Positions 18,227 to 26,247 of a stretch of DNA of 64,000 nucleotides are shown here, in pieces. Under the pieces are notes generated by a model. That model saw nothing but the letters and a program-made list of their open reading frames with translations. It searched no databases and had not been told where the DNA came from. The translations under genes were made by a program, and so were the position numbers. The first letter of the stretch is position 1. Each line of letters begins with the position of its first letter. Source of the stretch: Selenomonas ruminantium AC2024 (GTDB lineage: Bacteria; Bacillota; Negativicutes; Selenomonadales; Selenomonadaceae); contig NZ_JIAC01000001.1 of the NCBI RefSeq assembly GCF_000687995.1, positions 1,674,001 through 1,738,000 of the forward strand, given 5' to 3'.

Positions 18227-19600
18227 ATGAGCAAAAAAGTTCCCGTCGAAAAAGGAAAAGCTTATGAAATCGCAATCAACACGCTGGGTACCAGCGGTGA
18301 AGGCGTTGGCCGCTATGATGATTTTACGGTATTTGTGCCCTACGCCCTGCCAGGAGAAACGGTGGAAGCGGTTATTGATGAAGTCAAAAAGACCTATGCC
18401 AAGGGGCATGTTAAGAAAATCATCAAGAAAAGTGCGGACAGGGTGGAGCCGATTTGCGGCATTTACGATAAATGTGGCGGCTGTCAGCTGCAGCACCTTG
18501 ACTATATGGCTCAGCTGAACGCTAAGCGTCAGCAGGTTATCGACGCGGTGACGCGTATCGGCAAACGGCCGGACTTGTATGTTGAACCCACTATTGGCGC
18601 TGCTACGCCGTGGAATTACCGCAATAAAATGCAGTTTCCCATCGGTAGGGAAAAGGGCAAGACCATTATCGGCTGCTTTGCACAGGGAAGTCATGCCATC
18701 ATTGACACCACGGACTGTCATATTCAAAAGGAAGGCAATAACGAAGTGGTCAATGCTGTGCGTGAAATTGTAACCAAGCTCAATATCCCCGTCTATAATG
18801 AGGACAAGCATACCGGCGTACTGCGTCATGTGGTAGGCCGCGTGGGCAAGAACGGTGACATCATGGTGGTTATCGTCACGGCGACCAAGAACATGCCCAA
18901 GGAAAAAGAATTTGTCAAAATGCTGCGAGCAAGACTTCCCAAGGTGGTCAGCGTTCATCAGAATATCCAGACCTACCATAACAACGTCATTATGGGCCGC
19001 GATACAAAACTCCTTTGGGGTCGTCCGACCATTCAGGACAGCATTGGCCGCCTGAACTTCCATATATCGCCGCGTTCCTTCTTCCAGGTCAACACGAGTC
19101 AGGCAGAAGTTCTCTATAACAAGGCACTGGAATATGCTAACCTGAGCGGTCAGGAAACGGTTATTGACGCTTACTGTGGTACGGGTACGATTACCCTGTT
19201 CCTTGCACAGAAAGCGCATAGCGTTATCGGTATCGAAATCGTGAAGCCGGCTATCCTCGATGCGCAGAAAAATGCCCGCGATAACAACGTGCGCAATGCT
19301 GAATTTATTGTAGGCGATGCCACCAAGGTTATGCCGCGTCTCTACAAGCAGGGCGTCCGGGCAGATGTGGTGGTCGTAGACCCGCCACGGGCAGGCTGCA
19401 CGCCGACGGTTCTCGAAACCTTTGCCAATATGCAGCCGGAACGCATTGTCTACGTTTCCTGCAATCCGGCAAGCCTTGCTAGGGATATTGCTATTCTTGA
19501 CGAACTAGGCTATAAGGCCATGAAAGTACAGCCTGTGGATATGTTCCCGTGTACTTCGCATGTTGAGTGTGTGACGTTGCTACAACGGAAAGAATCGTGA
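18227..19600 (+). CDS. rlmD: 23S rRNA (uracil-5-)-methyltransferase, RumA/RlmD type
   Basis: A 457-residue RNA methyltransferase. A TRAM-like RNA-binding domain fills about residues 1-65, an iron-sulfur cysteine set is in C-x5-C-G-G-C (CGIYDKCGGCQLQHL) near residues 81-95, the S-adenosylmethionine site is VIDAYCGTGT near 311, and the catalytic Cys is in YVSCNPASLARD near 410. VVVDPPRAGC is diagnostic of this family. The exact target uracil may differ from E. coli U1939, since Firmicutes often have RlmCD-type enzymes. A terminator follows. Confidence 0.9.
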   Translation: MSKKVPVEKGKAYEIAINTLGTSGEGVGRYDDFTVFVPYALPGETVEAVIDEVKKTYAKGHVKKIIKKSADRVEPICGIYDKCGGCQLQHLDYMAQLNAKRQQVIDAVTRIGKRPDLYVEPTIGAATPWNYRNKMQFPIGREKGKTIIGCFAQGSHAIIDTTDCHIQKEGNNEVVNAVREIVTKLNIPVYNEDKHTGVLRHVVGRVGKNGDIMVVIVTATKNMPKEKEFVKMLRARLPKVVSVHQNIQTYHNNVIMGRDTKLLWGRPTIQDSIGRLNFHISPRSFFQVNTSQAEVLYNKALEYANLSGQETVIDAYCGTGTITLFLAQKAHSVIGIEIVKPAILDAQKNARDNNVRNAEFIVGDATKVMPRLYKQGVRADVVVVDPPRAGCTPTVLETFANMQPERIVYVSCNPASLARDIAILDELGYKAMKVQPVDMFPCTSHVECVTLLQRKES

Positions 19601-19634
19601 AACTCTTTGCGTTTAATATGATTTGACAGATACG

Positions 19635-19689
19635 CAAAAAAGCAGCCGACTGATATCAGTTAAATGGTATTCGTCGGTTGCTTTTTTAT
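19635..19689 (+). terminator. Intrinsic terminator after rlmD
   Basis: AAAAAAGCAGCCGAC pairs with GTCGGTTGCTTTTTT (one G-T pair) around a 22-base loop that itself can partly pair. The downstream T-run makes it a clear terminator. Confidence 0.8.
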
Positions 19690-19786
19690 ACGAGTAGGGA
19701 TGCTATTGAGACTATTAATGATGAGAATACAATTTGAAGCAGCTGGCTTATGATGTTAATAATGAACATCGTGTAATGGCGAGAGT

Positions 19787-19815
19787 TTGACTTTTATACA
19801 TGTCAGTTCTATACT
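19787..19815 (+). promoter_or_regulatory. Promoter for the 19844 gene cluster
   Basis: TTGACT at 19787-19792 and TATACT at 19810-19815 are separated by 17 bases, a good vegetative promoter. It lies 28 bases before the first start codon. Confidence 0.65.
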
Positions 19816-19843
19816 ATCTAACCGTAAGGGAGAGATGGAGTAA

Positions 19844-20569
19844 ATGTCTGTGATGTTACGTTATTTTTTGTTTGTTGTTGCTGTTATCGTACAGGCTTCC
19901 GGGATAGCACTGGTGGTTAAGAGTATGCTGGGAACTTCACCTATTTCCAGCCTTCCCTATGTCATAAGTCTGGCCTCACCATTTACGCTGGGGCAGATGA
20001 CATTTTCGATAAACATGCTGCTGGTACTCGGCCAGTACCTATTGCTGCGCAGAGCTTTTGACCATATTCAGTTCCTGCAGATACCGGTAACCTTGATATT
20101 CTCTTGGTTTATCGATTTCTTCATGGAGGCGTGGTCTTGGGTCATTCCTACAAATTACATTTTGCAGCTGCTGCCTTTGCTTATCGGCACCACATTGATT
20201 GCCTTTGGCGTAGCTGTTCAGGGAATCGCCAATGTGCTGATGCTTCCCGGAGAAGGAATCGTATACGCGGTATCCCGTCATTTCCATATTGAATTCGGCA
20301 AGGTAAAAACAGCCAACGATGTCAGTCTGGTATCACTGGCCGCTATGATTTCGCTGGTATATCTTGGTGGAATTGAAGGCATACGGGAAGGCACCCTGAT
20401 ATCTGCCCTGATCACGGGAACTATAGCGAGACATTTCCTTAAACAGCTGAGCAAGGTGGATGAGAATGGTAATTTAGTATTCTATCCGCATTTTCGGGAG
20501 AAAAATAAGGGTGCTCAGGATTGTCCGGAGCAAATGATAAGCCTGGAAAATGGATGTAAAATCAAATAA
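19844..20569 (+). CDS. YczE/DUF6198-type integral membrane protein
   Basis: A 241-residue protein with about five hydrophobic spans and the YczE-like pattern: a Gly/Ala-rich first span, then KSMLGTSPISSLPYVIS in the first loop and GTTLIAFGVAVQG in the middle. It ends with a charged cytoplasmic tail of some 35 residues. ATG 19844 follows GGGAGAGATGGAG. It is probably co-transcribed with the flavodoxin/ferredoxin gene 9 bases downstream. The family's function is not established; a transport or signalling role is only an inference. Confidence 0.65.
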   Translation: MSVMLRYFLFVVAVIVQASGIALVVKSMLGTSPISSLPYVISLASPFTLGQMTFSINMLLVLGQYLLLRRAFDHIQFLQIPVTLIFSWFIDFFMEAWSWVIPTNYILQLLPLLIGTTLIAFGVAVQGIANVLMLPGEGIVYAVSRHFHIEFGKVKTANDVSLVSLAAMISLVYLGGIEGIREGTLISALITGTIARHFLKQLSKVDENGNLVFYPHFREKNKGAQDCPEQMISLENGCKIK

Positions 20570-20578
20570 CAAAATGGG

Positions 20579-21382
20579 GTGAGGAAAATCAGCACGGTAA
20601 TTTACTATTACTCCGCAACGGGTAACTCGTTGTATGTGGCGCGGGAATTGCAGAAAGCGGTCAATGATGTAGAGATAAGGTCGATTGTAGAAGCTATGCA
20701 GGAAGATAAGCCGCAGGTCAATGCAGAGTGCGTGGGATTTGTATTTCCTATGCATTACTTTGGCCTGCCGTTGCAGGTTGAGGAATTTTTACAAAAGCTC
20801 ACGATACTGGAATCTCCGTATATCTTTGCCATAGCTACCTGTGGCGTTCCTTATTGGGGCAGGCCGTTTGTGGATGCGGAAAAGATATTGAAGGAAAAGA
20901 ATCGACAGATACATGCTGCATGGTATGTACGGCTGGTGTCTAACTACATTCCCTTGCGGGATATAGCTGCAGATTGGCGGATAAATATCCGGGCATGGCT
21001 GGCAGAGCGGAAGCTGAAGAAAATAGCCGGTACCATCGAGAAGCGGGAACATCACGCGACATGGCAGCTACTCAGAAAGTTCTGTGCAGGCTATCATGAA
21101 AAATGGAAAGCAGAACAACGGAAAATAGATGAAAATTTCCAATGTGATAGGGAAAAGTGTACATCCTGTGGTCTGTGTGAAAGGATATGCCCCAGGGGGA
21201 ATATCCTGCGCCCTCAGGGACAGCCTGTTTGGCAGCATAACTGCGTAGAGTGCCTGGGATGCCTGCATATCTGTCCTGTTAAGGCCATAGAATATGGCGA
21301 AATAACAAAGGGCAGGAAAAGGTACCGGCATAAGAAAATCAAAGTGACAGAGCTAATCAGGAGAACAGGCAACGAGGCGTAA
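20579..21382 (+). CDS. EFR1-type flavodoxin-ferredoxin fusion
   Basis: A 267-residue redox protein. The N-terminal half looks like a flavodoxin (YYYSATGNSLYVAREL at residues 8-23 forms the FMN phosphate loop, and FPMHYFGLP follows). The C-terminal part has two 4Fe-4S ferredoxin motifs, C-x2-C-x2-C-x3-CP, near residues 195-206 and 222-233. Such proteins shuttle electrons between flavin and ferredoxin partners in anaerobes. GTG 20579 is the only in-frame start near the N-terminus; the ribosome site is weak. It ends with a very basic tail (KGRKRYRHKKIK). Confidence 0.85.
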   Translation: MRKISTVIYYYSATGNSLYVARELQKAVNDVEIRSIVEAMQEDKPQVNAECVGFVFPMHYFGLPLQVEEFLQKLTILESPYIFAIATCGVPYWGRPFVDAEKILKEKNRQIHAAWYVRLVSNYIPLRDIAADWRINIRAWLAERKLKKIAGTIEKREHHATWQLLRKFCAGYHEKWKAEQRKIDENFQCDREKCTSCGLCERICPRGNILRPQGQPVWQHNCVECLGCLHICPVKAIEYGEITKGRKRYRHKKIKVTELIRRTGNEA

Positions 21383-21472
21383 GCGAAGCAGCGGAACTGT
21401 AGCAAATAGATAAATGGAGGGATGGACTTGGCTGGAGTAAAAAACAGACGAAGCGTGTGGTCAGGGCGTTAA

Positions 21473-21586
21473 ATGATTGGAATAAGCTTCAATGCACAGA
21501 ATCGTCTAAGAGAGCTATGCGCTGCTGTGGTTGAAGAGAGCGTGAGCATTATGAATTATGAAGGTACACCCTTTGAATTAAAATAA
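21473..21586 (+). CDS. Possible 37-residue peptide
   Basis: A short open frame (ATG 21473 to TAA 21584-21586) ending 11 bases before the XRE regulator gene. No good ribosome site is visible and I recognise no family. The surrounding 215 bases between 21383 and 21597 carry no other credible gene; they may hold the remains of one. Low confidence. Confidence 0.25.
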   Translation: MIGISFNAQNRLRELCAAVVEESVSIMNYEGTPFELK

Positions 21587-21597
21587 GAGGAGCATTT

Positions 21598-21921
21598 ATG
21601 GTCAATAAAATATTAACCAGCTTTTTTGTGCGCAGGCTTCCGGAAATCAGAAGAAGCAAGGGCATCACAAGAAAAGAAATTGCCAAGGGAGTTGGTATTA
21701 CCTTAGGCAAGTATGACAAATGGGAAGCCGGAAAGGTTCTGCCGAAGTCAGAGGATATTGCCCGGATCGCCAGCTTCTACAAAATGAGCGTGGATGAATT
21801 TTTGGGGCTTACGGAAGAAGAAAGTGAAGCGATTAAACAGAAGTTTATAGAAGATGCCGAAAGGCTTTCGCCTGAGGCGCGGAAGATTGTGGTAGATGCC
21901 ATGACGGACAAACAGGCATAA
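21598..21921 (+). CDS. XRE-family helix-turn-helix regulator
   Basis: A 107-residue DNA-binding protein. The Cro/C1-type helix-turn-helix spans about residues 13-67 (RSKGITRKEIAKGVGI then KYDKWEAGKVLP), followed by an acidic helical tail that may dimerise. ATG 21598 follows AAGAGGAG. It lies between the flavodoxin/ferredoxin gene and the DUF2284 gene in the same direction, so it may regulate this small cluster; no operator is obvious. Confidence 0.85.
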   Translation: MVNKILTSFFVRRLPEIRRSKGITRKEIAKGVGITLGKYDKWEAGKVLPKSEDIARIASFYKMSVDEFLGLTEEESEAIKQKFIEDAERLSPEARKIVVDAMTDKQA

Positions 21922-21941
21922 AACCTGCTGGGGGTGATGAC

Positions 21942-22541
21942 ATGGACTATTCTGTGGAATACCGGAAAAATAAGATGCCAATGGGGCTCTTTCGGCAGAG
22001 ATATCAGGATAAGGAAAAATTCATGGCATATTGTCGTGAGTGCCCAAGGTACGATACCGTCTGGAGCTGTCCGCCGTTAGATATAGATTCGGAAGTCTAT
22101 TTATCCCGATTTGCATGGATAAATGTGGTGGGGGCTAAGATCAATCTGGAACGCCATGTGATAGAAGAGGCTGATACCGCAGACAAAATAAAAGATTTGG
22201 GCTGGAAGATTGTGTCTGAAGTGAAGCTGCGCATGGAAGAAAAACTACGCAAGCTTGAGAGGGAACTTCCTGGAAGCATATCCCTTTCGTCTGGTGGATG
22301 CAATTTGTGCAGAGAGTGCAGCCGGAAAGCAGGTCAGCCATGCAGGTTGCCGGATAAGATGAGATATTCGCTGGATGCCTTTGGCTTCGACCTGAGTGCC
22401 ATAACCCAGGATATGTTGGGAATCGAAATCCAGTGGTGCAGGGACAGACTGCCGGACTACTTCACCTTGGTTCATGGAATAATGACGGTGAACGAGGTGC
22501 CGGAGAAAATATGGTTGTCTATAAAAGCAGATATCAAATAA
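21942..22541 (+). CDS. DUF2284 predicted metal-binding protein
   Basis: A 199-residue cysteine-rich protein matching the DUF2284 pattern: CRECPRYDTVWSCPP near residues 31-45, then a second set CNLCRECSRKAGQPCRLP near 121-138, followed by RYSLDAFGFDL. The cysteines probably bind an iron-sulfur cluster or zinc. The family is common in anaerobes and has no proven role. ATG 21942 follows GGGGGTGAT. It may work with the EFR1-type redox protein nearby, which is inferred only from position. Confidence 0.85.
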   Translation: MDYSVEYRKNKMPMGLFRQRYQDKEKFMAYCRECPRYDTVWSCPPLDIDSEVYLSRFAWINVVGAKINLERHVIEEADTADKIKDLGWKIVSEVKLRMEEKLRKLERELPGSISLSSGGCNLCRECSRKAGQPCRLPDKMRYSLDAFGFDLSAITQDMLGIEIQWCRDRLPDYFTLVHGIMTVNEVPEKIWLSIKADIK

Positions 22542-22589
22542 TGCCTGTGATCAGGCAGTGTGTTAAAGAAAAAATCTGAGGTGATAGCA

Positions 22590-22880
22590 TTGGTAAAACT
22601 GACAGGCTACTACCAGCTGCCAGGCTCAATTCCGCAGTCGGTGGATTTTGAGGACTTATTCGATAAATCATTTATGCGTAAGTATACGAACTATCGTAGC
22701 TTCGAGAAATTCCTGCAAGGGGGAAGATTCCATATTACATCTCAGCAGGATTTCGAGGATCTTCCCGAAGAACAGATGGATAAGCACGTTGTTAAGACTA
22801 CACGGTTTAGCAGATGGGGAGAAATGATTGATTTCGCGACAGATATCTATGCGCGGAAACAGGATAAGAAGATGTCATAA
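22590..22880 (+). CDS. Small uncharacterised protein
   Basis: A 96-residue acidic/basic protein with no membrane span or cysteine. It contains the segments TGYYQLPGSIPQSVDFEDLF and EDLPEEQMDKHVVKTTRF, and looks folded and helical. I do not recognise the family. TTG 22590 is preferred because GAGGTGA at 22578-22584 is five bases ahead; GTG 22560, ten codons upstream, lacks a ribosome site. It follows the DUF2284 gene in the same direction after a short gap. Confidence 0.6.
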   Translation: MVKLTGYYQLPGSIPQSVDFEDLFDKSFMRKYTNYRSFEKFLQGGRFHITSQQDFEDLPEEQMDKHVVKTTRFSRWGEMIDFATDIYARKQDKKMS

Positions 22881-22894
22881 AAAAACGCCGGGAG

Positions 22895-23151
22895 CTATTT
22901 ACCTGTATCCCACAAGGTAGCAAGGTCGAACCAGCGCCATGTCCCGTAAGTTACGGTTTTTACCATCAGGGTAGTATCGAACTGCTCATAACCATTGATG
23001 ATGTACCAGTGCCAGACGTAATCTTCCATGGATGCTGGTGAAGAAGTGTAAGGCAGGGGATGGGCCAGCCGTTATCAATCTGCTGGATTATGATGTCTTT
23101 GGTCGCTTCGAGGCTGTTGTATAAGTGACTTCTCACGTATACAACAGCCTC
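22895..23151 (-). pseudogene. C-terminal remnant of a C39-like peptidase/surface protein
   Basis: Reading the minus strand gives KDIIIQQIDNGWPI, then after a one-base frame change near 23050 PYTSSPASMEDYVWHWYIIN, a run ending in YGTWRWFDLATLW and stop TAG 22897-22895. The pattern of an Asp-Asn-Gly-Trp-Pro segment followed by H-x-Y-I-I-N-G-Y resembles the His region of C39-like cysteine peptidases. No N-terminal half or catalytic Cys region is present. The upstream edge falls exactly on the 14-base inverted repeat at 23110-23151, suggesting a deletion or inversion junction. The family assignment is tentative. Confidence 0.5.
23110..23151. repeat. 14-base perfect inverted repeat
   Basis: GAGGCTGTTGTATA at 23110-23123 pairs with TATACAACAGCCTC at 23138-23151 around a 14-base spacer. 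One arm is part of the peptidase-like pseudogene coding sequence and the other is its fold-back copy. There is no T-run, so it is unlikely to be an ordinary terminator. Confidence 0.7.
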
Positions 23152-23164
23152 TCGGTTTATATGG

Positions 23165-23360
23165 TTAAGCTCTCTTGATAGGAGGATCACAGGTGTTAGG
23201 CGGTAATGGGCCAATCTTTGGGTCGTATGGGGGAAGCGTATTTTGTTTGTATGGATAGTCTATTGGGCCAGTTCCCCGTGGGCCGGTATTCTGTTTGTAG
23301 GGATAGTCGTTTGGGCCAATTCCATGCGGAACAGTCTCGTTGACCGGACCTACGGCGTTA
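23165..23360 (-). other. Minus-strand open segment with duplicated DYPYKQNT units
   Basis: Between the acetyltransferase stop and the peptidase remnant, one minus-strand frame stays open and encodes GPNDYPYKQNT, then GPIDYPYKQNT, then a Pro-rich tail ending PPIKRA and stop at 23165. The DNA units are about 48 bases apart and differ at a few positions. No start codon with a ribosome site is visible. It is probably a fragment of a surface-protein linker or of the same broken gene as 22895-23151. I do not recognise a family with confidence. Confidence 0.35.
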
Positions 23361-23954
23361 AAAAGATTTTTCCTTACTGGATAATGAGATTTCTTCCTGA
23401 TTAATTTTGCGGATAACTTTGCAGGGGTTGCCGACAGCAACACAATTGGCCGGAATATCCTTTACAACTATGCTGCCACCGCCAATAACAGCACCATCAC
23501 CAATGGTCACACCGGGCATAACATGTACGCCTGCTCCAATCCATACGTTATTGCCAATGGTGATGGGATAGGCATATTCAAGCCCCTGATTACGGCGTTT
23601 TATATCCAGCGGGTGTCCTGCGGTATAAAATCCACAGTTAGGGGCGATAAATACGTTGTCGCCAAAGGTGACCTTCGCACAGTCTAATATTACCGTATTG
23701 TGATTGGCAAAGAAATTTTCGCCGATTTCGATGTTATATCCGCAGTCACATAAGAAGGGAGCCATGATGTTAAAAGAACCTTTGGTATGGCCAAGAAGGC
23801 GTTTCATAATGTCACGTTGCTCGTCTTCTTTTGCTGGATGCAGATGATTGAACTCATAACATAGGGATTTTGCTTTCTGACGCTCTGCTATTAGTTCCTT
23901 GTCGTAATTGGCATCATAAATCATTTGGTTGAGCATTTTTTCTTTTTCAGTCAT
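23358..23954 (-). CDS. Maltose/galactoside O-acetyltransferase family (left-handed beta-helix)
   Basis: A 198-residue hexapeptide-repeat acetyltransferase of the Maa/LacA type, using acetyl-CoA to acetylate a sugar. The N-terminal helical cap (MTEKEKMLNQMIYDANYDKEL) and the LacA landmarks APFLCDCGYNIEIGENFFAN and the active-site His region TAGHPLD are present, followed by repeats such as IGNNVWIGAGVHVMPGVTIG. The start ATG at 23954 has AGGAGG nine bases ahead, so an in-frame Met further upstream at 24011 is not needed. Its real substrate is uncertain; these enzymes are often detoxifying. Confidence 0.85.
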   Translation of the reverse strand: MTEKEKMLNQMIYDANYDKELIAERQKAKSLCYEFNHLHPAKEDEQRDIMKRLLGHTKGSFNIMAPFLCDCGYNIEIGENFFANHNTVILDCAKVTFGDNVFIAPNCGFYTAGHPLDIKRRNQGLEYAYPITIGNNVWIGAGVHVMPGVTIGDGAVIGGGSIVVKDIPANCVAVGNPCKVIRKINQEEISLSSKEKSF

Positions 23955-24021
23955 AGTGTGTGCCTCCTGCATTTTTAGATTTATTATAACGCGATACCAA
24001 ATGAGGAGCAATTTTTATTAC

Positions 24022-24050
24022 TTGACACTGGATTGGCAATATGCTATTGT
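24022..24050 (+). promoter_or_regulatory. Strong plus-strand promoter in divergent region
   Basis: TTGACA at 24022-24027 and TATTGT at 24045-24050 with a 17-base spacer. Transcription would begin near 24057 and meet two hairpins (24073-24110 and 24156-24200) before the gene at 24227. Confidence 0.6.
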
Positions 24051-24072
24051 AAATCCATCAATAGTGGCAAAG

Positions 24073-24112
24073 GAGCCCAGGCGAAATATAGGTTCGTCTG
24101 GGCTTTTTTATA
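24073..24112 (+). terminator. Terminator-like hairpin 1 in leader
   Basis: AGCCCAGGCGAA pairs with TTCGTCTGGGCT (one G-T pair) across a 7-base loop, followed by TTTTTT. It begins about 16 bases after the expected transcript start of the 24022 promoter. Confidence 0.7.
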
Positions 24113-24155
24113 CCCTTGGATAGCTGCTGTTGGTAACATATTGGTATTGCAGGAC

Positions 24156-24200
24156 AAAGGTGTCCTAAATCATTGATTTGTGATTTAGGACACCTTTTCT
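24156..24200 (+). terminator. Terminator-like hairpin 2 in leader
   Basis: A perfect 17-base stem: AAAGGTGTCCTAAATCA (24156-24172) pairs with TGATTTAGGACACCTTT (24181-24197), then TTCTTG. It ends about 27 bases before the start codon of the next gene, so it is either an attenuator or the end of a short RNA. Confidence 0.65.
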
Positions 24201-24226
24201 TGCATTTTTACGAGGGGGAAGAAAAA

Positions 24227-24622
24227 ATGATTACATTTCCGTTGTTTACTGAATTAGAAAAACACCGTGATGAGGCCAATGAAAATTTCCATCGTAACAT
24301 TAGGCCGCAGCTGGTTGAACGGCTCAAAGCCTTTGGTTTTGCGAGTATTAGCGAAGATGTTACGGGGATTATGCAGCTGCAGGAACAGTCAACTCAGAAT
24401 AAATATGTTCTGGCTATTCGCAAATACGAAATCACAATTCATTTCCAGCATGTAAAAACAGGGGAGCAGTTACTGATTTGTTCCATAAGCAATTTTGAAT
24501 TAAGTGCGCATGTGATTCTGGATATCATTATTGACTCCATAGACAGTTGGCTACAGTATGGGGAGATTTACGATTACAAGGCTGCGCAGAATCTGACGGA
24601 ACGGGCAAAGAAAAGACGGTAA
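24227..24622 (+). CDS. Uncharacterised protein
   Basis: A 131-residue soluble protein starting at ATG 24227 after AGGGGGAAG; codons upstream in the same frame lie in the hairpin and are unlikely to be used. The middle (YVLAIRKYEITIHFQHVKTGEQLLI) suggests an alternating beta-sheet fold and the C-terminus is basic (LTERAKKRR). I do not recognise it. It stands alone behind the two leader hairpins; the 113 bases after it hold no gene. Confidence 0.6.
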   Translation: MITFPLFTELEKHRDEANENFHRNIRPQLVERLKAFGFASISEDVTGIMQLQEQSTQNKYVLAIRKYEITIHFQHVKTGEQLLICSISNFELSAHVILDIIIDSIDSWLQYGEIYDYKAAQNLTERAKKRR

Positions 24623-24735
24623 TCAGGAATAATCGTTGCTTGGAAAAAGGACAGGTGATAAAATAGGCTGGACGATAAGCAAATGGTAAAGGGGACACAT
24701 ATTTAGACCTTTGCCGGGGAAGGAAGCGTATTGGT

Positions 24736-26133
24736 GTGAATTATTCATTGGCTCATTTGGTAATAATGGCCATGACGATTGGTGTGGTTTTAGCAGGTGG
24801 GCTTTATGCTGCAAGGTCAGTAAAATCAGCCGAAGGGTTTAGTCTGGGCGGCCGCTCGGCAGGTATACCAATGATTGCTGGCAGTATTGCCGGAACATGT
24901 GTTGGAGGTGGGGCAACGGTAGGAACAGCCCAGCTGGCTGGTTCAATAGGTTTGTCAGCAGTATGGTTTACGATTGGCGTCGGTCTGTCGCTGTTGATTA
25001 TGGGGCTTATTTACGCGCGTCCGCTAAGATACACGGGACTTGAAACAATATCGCAGTATCTGGTTGAAAACTATGGCAAAGGAGCTGGACGCTTTACCAG
25101 TTTTGCTACATCTTTGGGTATTTTGTTCAGCGCTGTTGCCAGTACATTGCCGGGAATTGGCTTGTTGGCAGCATTAACGGGATTTTCGTATGCAGTATCG
25201 GCAGGCATATTGCTGTTGTTAGTAATTTTGTATGCTTTTTTCGGCGGGATGAAAACAGCCTCTGTTGGTGGCATATTGAAGATGCTCATCCTGTTCGTGA
25301 CTTTGTTTGCATTGGGTGTCGTAGCATGGCAGGGCCTTATGAGTGCGACTGAAATGCTTGCCAATAAACCAGAGGGATTCCTGAGTATTTGGGGCATCAG
25401 TAATGGTTCTATCCTGAATAATCTTGCCTCTATAATTGTAGGTATGATTTGTACGCAGACCTATATACAGGCGATATTTTCAGCGGCAACACCGCGAACT
25501 GCAGCTGTTGGCCTTATATTGGCGGCGATGGTGGCGATTCCTGTTGGCTTGCCGTGTGCAGTTATGGGAATTTATATGCAAACGTTACATCCGGAAATTC
25601 CGGCTATGCTTGCCTTACCTGCTTATCTGCTGCAATATGCGTCTCCACTTATGGGCGGTGCAGCACTGGGCGGGATTGTGCTGGGGATAATCGGTTCTGT
25701 TGCTGGCTTATCCTTGGGCGTAGGAACGATGGTGGCAAGAGATATGCTGGAGCCACTTTTGAAAATACAATCCGAACAGGGAAAATTGACCTTGATGCGT
25801 GTGTCCGTTGTAGCTGCGATAATAATCGCAATGCTGATTGCCATAACCCATAAGGATTCCCAAATCCTGTTTTGGAATTACCTTTCTATGGCACTTAGAG
25901 GCTGCGGCATATTTATACCGCTAACACTGGCTATCTTCAGACCAAGGGCAATTTCGCCACGTTGGGCGCTTGCCTCCATGGTGTTATCGCTTGGGGCGTC
26001 GATATTTGCAGGATGGGTTCATACGGCTGCGTCACCTATCTTTGTGGGCTTAGGAGTAAGCTTTATTGTAGTGATTATGGGAATGAGTTGGAAAAAGATG
26101 ACGTCAGAATCCGTTTCTGTGCATGCGCAATAG
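24736..26133 (+). CDS. Sodium:solute symporter family transporter
   Basis: A 465-residue membrane protein with about 12-13 spans, matching the sodium:solute symporter family. Landmarks are the GRSAGIPMIAGSIAGTCVGGGATVGTAQLAG segment of spans 1-2, the pattern PLRYTGLETISQYL after span 3, and YAFFGGMKTA in the middle. GTG 24736 follows GGGGAAGGAAG. Substrate cannot be told; family members carry sugars, proline, pantothenate or organic acids. No operon partner: the HD-domain gene downstream has its own promoter. Confidence 0.8.
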   Translation: MNYSLAHLVIMAMTIGVVLAGGLYAARSVKSAEGFSLGGRSAGIPMIAGSIAGTCVGGGATVGTAQLAGSIGLSAVWFTIGVGLSLLIMGLIYARPLRYTGLETISQYLVENYGKGAGRFTSFATSLGILFSAVASTLPGIGLLAALTGFSYAVSAGILLLLVILYAFFGGMKTASVGGILKMLILFVTLFALGVVAWQGLMSATEMLANKPEGFLSIWGISNGSILNNLASIIVGMICTQTYIQAIFSAATPRTAAVGLILAAMVAIPVGLPCAVMGIYMQTLHPEIPAMLALPAYLLQYASPLMGGAALGGIVLGIIGSVAGLSLGVGTMVARDMLEPLLKIQSEQGKLTLMRVSVVAAIIIAMLIAITHKDSQILFWNYLSMALRGCGIFIPLTLAIFRPRAISPRWALASMVLSLGASIFAGWVHTAASPIFVGLGVSFIVVIMGMSWKKMTSESVSVHAQ

Positions 26134-26198
26134 GGAAGAAATCCTGCTTTGGTATATCAGGCTTGTTACGACATCGATGCATTAACACAGTATCATTT

Positions 26199-26227
26199 TT
26201 GACATCTGTTGTCCGTTTAACTATACT
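26199..26227 (+). promoter_or_regulatory. Promoter for the HD-domain gene
   Basis: TTGACA at 26199-26204 and TATACT at 26222-26227 are 17 bases apart, close to consensus, and 21 bases before ATG 26248 with its AAAAGGGGG ribosome site. Confidence 0.75.
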
Positions 26228-26247
26228 GAAGAAAAGGGGGATTTTAG

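Noticed and set aside
18194-19219. Minus-strand open frame opposite rlmD
   Set aside because: Antisense shadow; rlmD has complete motifs on the plus strand.
22097-22475. Minus-strand Cys-rich open frames opposite the DUF2284 gene
   Set aside because: The cysteines arise from the complementary codons of the plus-strand gene; no ribosome site.
23165-23360. CRISPR-like or tandem-repeat array
   Set aside because: Only two imperfect units in a coding-like frame; no regular spacers.
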